From: Candidatus Poribacteria bacterium | GTDB lineage: Bacteria > Poribacteria > WGA-4E > GCA-2687025 | Direction: 5' to 3' | NCBI GenBank assembly: GCA_018644665.1 | Contig: JABGQA010000167.1 | Span: 1-56,360, forward strand | Length of the DNA stretch: 56,360 bases | In this document: one piece after another, positions 42,859 to 52,306 of the stretch | Position numbering within the stretch: position 1 is the stretch's first letter | How the letters are laid out: each line of letters starts with the position of its first letter | Position numbers and translations under genes: made by a program | The notes under the pieces: generated by a model | Database searches by the model: none | What the model saw: the letters and a program-made list of their open reading frames with translations, nothing else | What the model was told of the DNA's origin: nothing

Positions 42859-44577
42859 GTGGTTCGACTTGTGCGCGAAACCATGGCAGTCGCGCTCCTG
42901 ATCGCATGCGTGCGCGGAGCCGCCGCCACGGTCGACGTGATCCTCCCCGATGTCCAGGTCGAGCCGGGCGCGCGCGTCACGCTACCGATTGAGGTCAGCG
43001 ACGTCACCGAAGACCAACTCAGCGCCGCGGAGTTCACGCTCGTCTACGACCCGTCCGTCGCTACCTTCATCTCCGTGACGACCGTGGGGGGCCTGGCCCA
43101 GGGGTGGCTCCTGTCCCACAAGTCCGCGGACGGGCAGGTCGGCATCGCGTTGGCGAGCGCGCGACCCACGTCCGGCAGCGGCGCCCTGGTGTACACGGTG
43201 TTCGAAGTGCTGCCGTGCGCCACGGGAACCACCGATCTGACCCTCGCGCGTGTGCGGCTGAATCGCGACATCCCCGTGACGATACGCAACGGCTCTATCG
43301 CCGTGGACTCCGGCCCGCTGACCGACTTCCGTATGCGTCTTCCTGCCGCGTGGGATCTCGTGTCCCTGCCGGGAGCCGGAGACCCCGCGGCGTTGCGCGG
43401 CATCACCGCGACCGCGTATGGGTGGGACGCCCCGACGCAGGGCTACACGCTGTTGCAGTCGGTGGATGCTCACTCGCTCCCCGCCGTTACGGGAGGGGCG
43501 TTCGTGCGCCACCTACGCGTGCACGACAGCACAGTGGTCTCCATGAACCTCGACACGAACAACGCCTGTGTCCGCGCGGCGGCGACGACGCTGTACCCCG
43601 GATGGAACATCGTCGGGGCGCCGGCCGAAGCCGACACGCCCGTGTCCGTGGCAGCTCTGCGCAACGACTCCTCGACGGGCTGGTCCGCCATATCGGCCAA
43701 CTCCGTGCTCGCGTACGACCCCGAAAGTCGGAGCTATGCGCCGGCCGTCTCGCTCGAAGCCGGGCATGCGCACTGGGTCTACAACGGGCTGGGTCGAGAG
43801 CATCTCGTCTCCCTACCTCAGGCGCGCGACTTGGTCGGCGGAAACAGCGCCCCCACCCGGCGGACAGGGCCGGCCGTGTCTGCCCCCAGTCTCAGGATGC
43901 GCCTCACGAACGCCGCTGGGATGTCGGCCGAGGTGTCGCTCGTATTGAGCGACCGCGCGCAGGTTGGCTTCGACGCTCTTGACGTCCCCGCGCCGCCGCC
44001 ACCGCCCGGCGGCGATGCGCCGCGGGTCCACGTCCTCAGCGAATCCCGCCCGTCGCGGTTGATGCGGAGCGCGCGGCCGCTGGTGAACAACGCGGTCTCT
44101 TGGCTTCTCGCGACAGAGGCATCCGCTCAGGGCGTGCTTTCCTGGGACGCGGCGCCTCTCCCCGATGGGTACATGGCGGCGCTCGACTTGGACGGGGCGA
44201 GACACGACCTGCGGCGCCCCGGCTCCGTAACGCTGCCGCCGGGCGAGCGACGCTTCGCAGTGAACGTGAAGTTTGTCGCTCCGAACAGCACACGAGTCTT
44301 CGCGAACTACCCGAACCCATTCAACCCGGAGACGTGGATACCGTATTCGCTCTCCGAGGCGAGTGAGGTGAGCCTGCGCATCTACGACGCGCGTGGCGGG
44401 TTGGTCCGCACGCTGGAGCTTGGTAGGCGCGAGGCGGGGAGTCACCTCACGCGCGCGGGGTCGGGGCATTGGGATGGTCTGAACGAGCTTGGTGAACTGG
44501 TCGCGGGCGGCGTCTACTACGTGGAACTGCGAGCGGGCGACAGCATCTCTATGCGCCGCCTCATGCTGAGCAAGTAG
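42859..44577 (+). CDS. Cohesin-domain surface protein with FlgD-like C-terminal tail
   Basis: About 572 residues, exported (MAVALLIACVRGAAA after a short basic start; GTG 42859 or ATG 42883). A cohesin-type jelly roll comes first (about 30-150: DVILPDVQVEPGARVTLPIE, LSAAEFTLVYDPSVATF, LVYTVFEVLPCATG). Two modules with WDLVSLPGAG and GWNIVGAP follow, then a Gly/Pro-rich linker. The tail from Asn483 (NYPNPFNPETWIPYSLSEAS to the end) is the FlgD Ig-like fold used as a C-terminal sorting or anchoring domain in Bacteroidota-like secretion and common in Poribacteria. Cohesins bind dockerins, and a dockerin protein lies at 52307. Confidence 0.85.
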   Translation: MVRLVRETMAVALLIACVRGAAATVDVILPDVQVEPGARVTLPIEVSDVTEDQLSAAEFTLVYDPSVATFISVTTVGGLAQGWLLSHKSADGQVGIALASARPTSGSGALVYTVFEVLPCATGTTDLTLARVRLNRDIPVTIRNGSIAVDSGPLTDFRMRLPAAWDLVSLPGAGDPAALRGITATAYGWDAPTQGYTLLQSVDAHSLPAVTGGAFVRHLRVHDSTVVSMNLDTNNACVRAAATTLYPGWNIVGAPAEADTPVSVAALRNDSSTGWSAISANSVLAYDPESRSYAPAVSLEAGHAHWVYNGLGREHLVSLPQARDLVGGNSAPTRRTGPAVSAPSLRMRLTNAAGMSAEVSLVLSDRAQVGFDALDVPAPPPPPGGDAPRVHVLSESRPSRLMRSARPLVNNAVSWLLATEASAQGVLSWDAAPLPDGYMAALDLDGARHDLRRPGSVTLPPGERRFAVNVKFVAPNSTRVFANYPNPFNPETWIPYSLSEASEVSLRIYDARGGLVRTLELGRREAGSHLTRAGSGHWDGLNELGELVAGGVYYVELRAGDSISMRRLMLSK

Positions 44578-44579
44578 CG

Positions 44580-44828
44580 ATGGAGTATTCGCGCGAGCAC
44601 CTGAAACAGGGCGATCCCAACGGCGCGGACGACGCGCGCTTCAGGGCTCGCGCCGCCGGCCTCACCGACGACAATGTCGAGCGCGCCGCCCGCGAGACCG
44701 AGGTAGTCACGATGGAGCGCGCCCTACACTCCGGCGCGGTGATCCTTGAGCGGCTGCCGGACGGTCGCGCGTGGGTGTTGCGCGAGAACGTGCTGGCCGA
44801 AGTCGTGAGAACCCTCTGCGCGGTCTGA
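44580..44828 (+). CDS. Small hypothetical protein
   Basis: An 82-residue frame whose ATG begins 2 nt after the stop of the cohesin gene, so translation could be coupled. The sequence is hydrophilic, rich in Ala, Arg and Glu (ARFRARAAGLTDDNVERAA), and ends in ERLPDGRAWVLRENVLAEVV. There is no signal peptide and I recognise no family. There is no separate ribosome site. It may be real, but in GC-rich DNA a frame of this size can occur by chance. Confidence 0.45.
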   Translation: MEYSREHLKQGDPNGADDARFRARAAGLTDDNVERAARETEVVTMERALHSGAVILERLPDGRAWVLRENVLAEVVRTLCAV

Positions 44829-44924
44829 CCCGTCCCTCACCGTTGTGCGAGCGGCGCTGTTCCGCGCTCAGCCTCCGTGAGATACTGACCCTACTACACT
44901 CGTATCGAAATCGAGAGGGACACT

Positions 44925-46148
44925 ATGTCTCGGTTCGGCAGCGCGAGAAGCGTGGGCGCGATGCTCGCCTTGCTCCTAACCGTGTCCGGTGTCGTGCATG
45001 CACAGCCCGCAGTAGACGGTCGGAAACTGACTGTCGGAGAAGGCGGAGTCCTACTGCACGATGGCGTTCCCTTCCGCGCAATCGGGGTGAACTACGTCCC
45101 GGAGTTCGACGGGACAACCACTCGGAAACCCCGCTTCGCCGCGCTGGCAGCGCACGGCATCCCTTTCGCGCGTTTCATCGCCACGGGGTTCTACCCCAGT
45201 CAGTTGGCCGAGTATGAAACCCACCGCGAGGTCTACCTTGGGGTCTTGGATGAGATCGTCGCTGCTGCGGAGGAGAGCGGAATAGGACTCATCCCAAGTC
45301 TGTTCTGGCATACATCCGCCGTGCCCGACCTCGTCGGCGAGCCGAGAAACCAGTGGGGCAATCCAGACAGCGAGACCATCGGATTCATGCGCCGGTACAC
45401 GCGTGACATCGTGTCGCGTTACAGGGACTCTCCGGCGATCTGGGCATGGGAATTCGGCAACGAATACAGCCTCGCGGTCGATCTACCCAACGCTGCCGAG
45501 CATCGTCCTCGCATTCTGCCGACCCTAGGCACGCCGAGTGTCAGAGGGCCGGACGATGATCTCACGACGGATATGGTTGCTGCTGCTTTCGAGGAGTTCG
45601 CAAAGGTCGTCCGGTCCCTTGACCCGACCCGACCGATCACGCCGGGAAACGCCGCGCCTCGCCCACATGCGGAGAGCATGCGGCTTGGAGCGGGCTGGGG
45701 CGAACTGGATAGCCGCGCCGAATTCATGGCCAGCATCGGGCTGGTAACGCCGTCTCCACATGACATGGTTTCCGTCCATGTGTATGAAGACGAAATCCGA
45801 TTTGCTCCCGACCATCGCGCGTCGGTGGCCGAAGTGGTCGGGCTCGCTGCCGAGGCCAGTCGACGGCAGGGGAAGGCTCTCTTCGTCGGCGAGTTTGGTG
45901 TCGACGATTTCGCGGAGGGCGGCCCCGAGCGCGCCGAGGTGCGATTCGCGGCGATGCTCCAAGCGCTGGTGGAGCACGATGTCGCGCTCGCGGCGGTGTG
46001 GGTGTACGACTACGACGTGTCGGATCAGCCGAGTCGGGCCGGGTGGAACATCACGGCGTCCAACAGCCGGAAGTACATGCTGGAGGCCATACAGCGCGCG
46101 AATGAAGGCATCTCTTCGATGGCGCACGAGCAACCCGTCGAGCCTTGA
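44925..46148 (+). CDS. GH5-like glycoside hydrolase
   Basis: A 407-residue exported protein: signal peptide MLALLLTVSGVVHAQ, then a single TIM-barrel domain of the cellulase/GH5 clan. WAWEFGNEYS places the acid/base at Glu180, and FVGEFGVDDF the nucleophile at Glu323. GVNYVPEF near the start is typical of mannanase-like members. It would hydrolyse beta-linked glycans outside the cytoplasm. GAGAGGGA lies about 5 nt before the ATG. No carbohydrate-binding module or dockerin is attached. Confidence 0.85.
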   Translation: MSRFGSARSVGAMLALLLTVSGVVHAQPAVDGRKLTVGEGGVLLHDGVPFRAIGVNYVPEFDGTTTRKPRFAALAAHGIPFARFIATGFYPSQLAEYETHREVYLGVLDEIVAAAEESGIGLIPSLFWHTSAVPDLVGEPRNQWGNPDSETIGFMRRYTRDIVSRYRDSPAIWAWEFGNEYSLAVDLPNAAEHRPRILPTLGTPSVRGPDDDLTTDMVAAAFEEFAKVVRSLDPTRPITPGNAAPRPHAESMRLGAGWGELDSRAEFMASIGLVTPSPHDMVSVHVYEDEIRFAPDHRASVAEVVGLAAEASRRQGKALFVGEFGVDDFAEGGPERAEVRFAAMLQALVEHDVALAAVWVYDYDVSDQPSRAGWNITASNSRKYMLEAIQRANEGISSMAHEQPVEP

Positions 46149-46289
46149 TGTACGAGCCCCATCCCCGTCCAGCCGCCCTGATGTCACATCCGCGCGGCGA
46201 GCCCCTCCTGTCCTCATTCGGCCATGGAGTCATGGCAGCGGCGGTCTGCGCTCGCCACCACCGGCCCGCAAAAACGGCCAAAGCGGATG

Positions 46290-46706
46290 TCAGCGGATGA
46301 AGAGCAGCGGGCAGACACCGGCGGCATCTAGGCGGTCGAGTTCGTGGTGGTCGGACGAGACGAGTGTCGCGCCCAGACGCGCGGTAAGAGCGATCGCGAA
46401 CGCGTCGGCGATAGAAACGCGGTAGGTTGCCTTGAGAACGCCCACGTTTCGCCAGAACGTACCGTCCATGTCGGAGCGAGTGACTACACCGACGCGCTCC
46501 AAATCCCGGATCGCGTCTTCGGCCGTGGAGCGGGCAGGATCGCGGAGACCGTGTACGCGAAGGGTGTCGTAATACACCTCGCACAGGTTCACCGCGTGGG
46601 CATACGTCTGTGTGTCGGGGTCGGCGAGCATGCCGGCGACCGTGTCCCAGCCAGGCTCTCCCCGCAGGTAAGCGATCATCGCGCACGCGTCGAGCACGAC
46701 TGTCAT
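46290..46706 (-). CDS. PIN-domain toxin (VapC-like)
   Basis: A 138-residue PIN-domain protein with the full acidic set for metal binding: Asp6 (VVLDACAMIAYL), Glu43, Asp101 (SIADAFAIALT) and Asp119 (LVSSDHHEL). VapC-type toxins are ribonucleases that cut tRNA or rRNA. Its ATG overlaps the antitoxin stop as ATGA (46703-46706), the usual order and coupling for a type II pair. Confidence 0.88.
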   Translation of the reverse strand: MTVVLDACAMIAYLRGEPGWDTVAGMLADPDTQTYAHAVNLCEVYYDTLRVHGLRDPARSTAEDAIRDLERVGVVTRSDMDGTFWRNVGVLKATYRVSIADAFAIALTARLGATLVSSDHHELDRLDAAGVCPLLFIR

Positions 46707-47029
46707 TCGCGCCGGTGTTCCCGCGCGATCTCGTCCGCTTTGTCCCTCGCGAAGGCCTCGCTGGGGCGTAACGCGGACGCGTACTTACCGGCAATCCGAT
46801 AAGCCAGTTCCGCTCGCGTGGCGTCCTCCCCTGTCGGCTCCTGCGCGTCCGGGACACGGTTGGGCAACGCCTCGCGGATGCGCCTGCGCAGTTCCGCGGC
46901 AGTGGGATCGTCCTCGAACGCGTGTGCGCGGACCAGGCGCAGCAACTCCCCCATCGTCCACGCGTCGGGTTCGTGGACGCCCGCGTCGGCGAGTCGATAC
47001 CTGATTGTGAGGAGCGAGTCCGTTGCCAT
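46703..47029 (-). CDS. Probable antitoxin of the PIN toxin
   Basis: A 108-residue hydrophilic, charged protein directly upstream of and overlapping the PIN toxin by 4 nt. I do not recognise a named DNA-binding fold in it; the assignment rests on position and size, though it is longer than most VapB proteins. EDDPTAAELRRRIREALPNRV and SEAFARDKADEIAREHRRE look helical, and the latter could be the toxin-wrapping tail. A TATAAT box lies 42 nt before its start. Confidence 0.7.
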   Translation of the reverse strand: MATDSLLTIRYRLADAGVHEPDAWTMGELLRLVRAHAFEDDPTAAELRRRIREALPNRVPDAQEPTGEDATRAELAYRIAGKYASALRPSEAFARDKADEIAREHRRE

Positions 47030-47070
47030 GTGCCCATCTCACGCGGAGGGGTGTTGACGTGTCATTCGCC

Positions 47071-47119
47071 ATTATACCGCAAGGTTGCACCTCGCCCACT
47101 GCGGGCATCGCCCGTGGGC
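47071..47119 (-). promoter_or_regulatory. Leftward -10 box and inverted repeat upstream of the toxin-antitoxin pair
   Basis: On the minus strand 47076-47071 reads TATAAT, a perfect -10 hexamer, 42 nt before the antitoxin start. No good -35 is present at 17 nt. In that position lies an inverted repeat: GCCCAC (47094-47099) with GTGGGC (47114-47119), with inner GGGC/GCCC. Antitoxins usually repress their own promoter, so this repeat is a candidate operator. The sensor kinase gene starts at 47182 on the other side. Confidence 0.45.
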
Positions 47120-47181
47120 ACGCGTCTTGCTAGCTCCCGAGCGCGCGTGTTAGCGTCTGCTCGTGACGGTAAGGAGCGAGA

Positions 47182-48587
47182 ATGCCCCTCCGCGGCGTCC
47201 GCCATTGGCCCATCCAGCGCAAGATTTCCGCGCCGTATTCCGTTCTGGTCATCGGCGTCATCGGGCTGACGGCCGTCACCGCGCTCGTCCTGTTCAACTT
47301 GTACACAGAGAACGACATCGACGAGAAAATCACCCATTGGGTGGATGTGGCCGAGCGCGCGTCGTATCTCGTTCTCGACGACGCCAGCACCTACGAGCCA
47401 TTTAAGGACGCGTTCGGCGTCGACATCATCGGGTCCGCCGAGAACGGCGACATGCTGGGATACACCCCGGGTCTCACCCAGGACTTCACCCAGGACGACT
47501 ACGCGCGCCTCCGCGAGTTGTTGCGCGATGCCGTGAACGAGCCGGGCGAGCGGCATACGTTCACCGCGCAGGGGTCGTCGTACCGGCTGGTGCACGAAGC
47601 GATCCCCTGGGACCGGCGGGCGGTGCTCGTCACGTTCGTGGCGTCGCTGGACGACGTGCGGCTGGCGCAGCGACGGATGGCGTTCATGATCGCCGGCGTG
47701 GCAATCGCGGGAATCGCCCTCGTGCTGCTCATCGGCCACGGGCTCGGGAAAGCCATCACGACGCCCATACGCGACCTGGTGACGGTCGCGGGCAAGGTCG
47801 CGGACGGCGATCTCACACAGTCCGTGCGCGTCAGGACGGAGGACGAAGTCGGCCGCCTCGGTCGCGCGTTCAACGATATGACGCGGCAGCTCAGACAGTC
47901 GCAGGAAGAACTACTGGAGCATGAGCGCCTGGCAACCGCCGGGCAGATGGCCGCCACGTTCGCACACGAGATACGCAACCCCCTATCGTCTATCAAGATG
48001 ATGCTGCAACTCGCCGGGGAACAGACCACCGAGGAGAAGACGGCGCGCTACGTCGAGAACACGCTCGAGGAGATCGACCGGCTGAACGGCATCGTCGAGG
48101 AGATGCTAGACTTCGCGCGGCCCGCGCCGGTGGCCCTCGAGCCGACGCGGGTCGATGGGACGATGCGCGACGTCCTTGACCTGATGTCCGCGAATCTGGC
48201 GCGCCACGGGATCGCCGTGGATTTGCGTTGCGACGAATCGCCCGTCGCCCACGCCGACCCCGAGGCGTTGAAGCGCGTCTTCCTGAACGTCCTGCTAAAC
48301 GCCGTGCAGGCGCAGCCGGACGGCGGCGAAGTGGGTGTCTCCATCGTGGTCGAGGAAGCCGTAGTATCCATCGTCGTCGAGGATCGCGGCCCGGGGTTCA
48401 GCGATGAGGCGATGGAGTCGCTGTTCCGGCCGTTCCACACCACCAAGACGCGGGGCAGCGGCCTCGGCCTGGCCACGACCAAGGGGCTGGTCGAGCGCCA
48501 TGGGGGCGAACTCGTCGTGCAGAACCGGCCTGACAAGGGCGCTCGCATCACTATCCGTCTCCCCCGAGGCGAGGAGGCCGAGACGGC

Positions 48588-48591
<4 letters not shown>
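47182..48591 (+). CDS. Sensor histidine kinase (NtrB/ZraS-like)
   Basis: A 469-residue inner-membrane kinase: membrane segment 19-40, periplasmic sensor about 41-165, membrane segment about 166-188, HAMP about 189-242, a dimerisation/phospho-acceptor domain with His262 in FAHEIRNPLSSIKMML, and a HATPase domain (NVLLNAVQAQ, EDRGPGF, SGLGLATTKGLVERHGG). The N-box and G-boxes are intact. AAGGAG lies about 6 nt before the ATG. Its stop overlaps the regulator start by 4 nt. The signal is unknown. Confidence 0.93.
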
Positions 48592-50039
<1,448 letters not shown>

Positions 50040-50040
50040 C

Positions 50041-51477
50041 ATGACCCCGATGACAGGTAGGCGCGCGAAGATCGTCTGCACGCTAGGGCCGGCGTCTTCC
50101 GACGCGGCCACCGTGCGCGCTCTGGCCGAGGCGGGGATGGATGTCGCCCGCATGAACTTCTCCCACGGCTCACACGCGGAGCACGCGGAGCGGATCGCGT
50201 TGACGCGCAAGATCGCGGCGGACATCGGGTTGCCGCTGGCGGTTCTGCTCGACCTGTCTGGGCCGAAGGTCCGCACCGGCACGTTGGCGAACGGTCCCGC
50301 GCTGCTCAAAGCCGGCGAGCGGTTCATCCTCACGGCCGGCGATGCCCCCGGCGACGCGACACGCGTCTCGATGAATTACCCCGGTCTCGTCGCGGAGGTG
50401 GATGTCGGCGACGGCATACTCATGGCCGACGGAGCGCTGGAGCTACGGGTCGCGGACGTGGTCGGTGAGGACATCGTGTGTGAGGTCGTCGTCGGGGGAG
50501 ACCTCGGCGAGCACAAGGGCATCAACGTGCCGACGAAGGCGCTCACCCTCCCCTCGCTCACCGAGAAGGACGAGCGCGACCTGCGGTTCGGCCTCGATCA
50601 AGGCGTCGATTGGGTGGCGCTCTCGTTCGTGAGGACTCGGGAAGACGTCATCGCCGCGAAGCGCATGATTGCTGATGCGGGACATGCCACGCCTCTCATC
50701 GCGAAGATCGAGAAGCGCGCCGCGCTGGACAACCTGGAAGACATCCTGGACGAAGCCGACGGCGTGATGGTCGCTCGGGGAGATCTCGGCGTCGAGATTC
50801 CAATGCACGAGATACCGTGGGCGCAGAAGAAGATCATCCGCAGCGCGAACGCGCGCGGCCTGCCCGTGGTCACCGCGACGCAGATGCTCGAGTCGATGAT
50901 CGAGAACCCGCGACCCACGCGCGCCGAACTGACGGACATTGCGAACGCCATCCTGGACGGCACGGACGCCGTGATGCTGTCCGGCGAGACAGCGGTGGGT
51001 CGGCACCCGGTTCGGGCCGTGCGCATCATGCGGGAAGTCGCGACCGCACCGGGAGCCGTCAGCCCGGACGTCGCGGCAAATCCCTCCCGCGACCCGATGG
51101 GCAGCATCAAGAACGCCATCAGCAGGTCGGCGTGTCGGCTCGCGGAACACGTCGACGCGGACTACATCATCTGCTGCACGCGATCGGGCGAGACGGCCCG
51201 GGCGGTGGCGCGATTCCGCCCCAACGTCCCGATACTCGGTGTCAGCTCGAACGAGGGCGTCTTGCGGCAGCTGCAGTTGTCGCGCGGCGTGTATCCGCTC
51301 CGCATCGCCAACCCGACGGACACCGACGACCTCATCCACAAGGGCGAGGGCGCCGCGCTCGACGCGGGGCTGCCTTGGCGATCGGGGGTGTTCGTGATTG
51401 TCGCCAGCGCCCCGCTGGACACGGACACCACGACGAACATGATCAGGGTCCAGGCCGTTAAGGCTCCCGCGACATAG
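50041..51477 (+). CDS. pyk: Pyruvate kinase
   Basis: A 478-residue glycolytic enzyme making pyruvate and ATP from phosphoenolpyruvate and ADP. Key motifs are present: MNFSHGSHAEH, LDLSGPKVRTG, ALSFVRTRED, IAKIEKRAALDNL with the catalytic Lys, and GDLGVEIP. The effector-binding C-terminal domain is complete. The start is ATG 50041 (or 50029, which overlaps the regulator stop); either gives a normal N-terminus RRAKIVCTLGPAS. It follows the response regulator directly and may be cotranscribed with it. Confidence 0.96.
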   Translation: MTPMTGRRAKIVCTLGPASSDAATVRALAEAGMDVARMNFSHGSHAEHAERIALTRKIAADIGLPLAVLLDLSGPKVRTGTLANGPALLKAGERFILTAGDAPGDATRVSMNYPGLVAEVDVGDGILMADGALELRVADVVGEDIVCEVVVGGDLGEHKGINVPTKALTLPSLTEKDERDLRFGLDQGVDWVALSFVRTREDVIAAKRMIADAGHATPLIAKIEKRAALDNLEDILDEADGVMVARGDLGVEIPMHEIPWAQKKIIRSANARGLPVVTATQMLESMIENPRPTRAELTDIANAILDGTDAVMLSGETAVGRHPVRAVRIMREVATAPGAVSPDVAANPSRDPMGSIKNAISRSACRLAEHVDADYIICCTRSGETARAVARFRPNVPILGVSSNEGVLRQLQLSRGVYPLRIANPTDTDDLIHKGEGAALDAGLPWRSGVFVIVASAPLDTDTTTNMIRVQAVKAPAT

Positions 51478-52306
51478 CCCATTCCGCGCGCAGAGCCGGT
51501 CAGCCCACCCACGCGGCTCTCCTGCAATTCCGAACTTGACCAACGCACGCCCGAAACAGACTCCCAGTAAACGGGAACGCGGATTCCCTCCTTCGCAGAG
51601 ATGGCGCCTGCATTGGCCACATCGTAGGGAGGCGCCGTCTCCCATGCGTTGAGGAGTTTCCGCGGTACGAGCACGTGTCTCCAGCCGCGCCACGGCACCC
51701 TGATCCCCAGCCCTCCATCACTCCGCCGCGCGATTCGGGGCGCCATCGCCGGTCTGAGGCGGTGACGTTGTCAGCCTGGATCACCCGGGGCCGGCGCCTG
51801 TCCTGGGCCATGGAGACGCCACCGTTCCACGATCTCCTCCTGGGCCCGGTGAGCGCCGCAAGGCGATGGGAGCTGAATCATAGGTCGACGCGTGACGGTG
51901 GCCCCGCGGTCGCCAGCGCGATCGGATAGCACCGCCATCTAGCCGCCGGTACGTCGATCCTAGCATTGCTATGTTGTATCCAGTCGTCTACCTTGTGCCC
52001 GAGGAGAAGAATGAGATACCTGCTCCGACGGTGTACGCCGCCCGCCTGTTCATTGCGGCAGAGGCCTTCGACAGCGGAAGCCGCCACGAGTGCCCAACCG
52101 TTCGGCCCGTGGATTCCGACAGGCGCCTTACGCGGGCTCCGTGGACCCAAGCGGATCGACACGCGCGCAGGAGCCTGGTGGTCGGGGCGTTGAAGGCCTG
52201 AGGCCGCCATTGAGATACAGGCCACTCCGACGACAGCACGGTAGCGGCTGACTCGACCGATGCTGCCCAGATGGTTTCCGGGACCAACAGAACATTGGGG
52301 TTCACG
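51478..52306. other. Intergenic region, 829 nt
   Basis: This is the longest non-coding stretch here. An ATG at 52011 has GAGGAG 4 nt upstream and starts a 60-codon frame to 52193, but its composition is poor and a neighbouring frame looks equally plausible, so it may be the remnant of a decayed exported gene. A leftward frame from 51746 runs on into the antisense of pyk. Neither is supported enough to call. The promoter of the dockerin gene should lie here. Confidence 0.4.

Noticed and set aside
51500..51746. Leftward frame after pyruvate kinase
   Set aside because: It looks slightly protein-like but has no known motif and runs on as an antisense frame into pyk.
52011..52193. 60-codon frame with a good ribosome site
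   Set aside because: GAGGAG and ATG are well placed, but the product has no plausible signal or domain; at most the remnant of a decayed gene.
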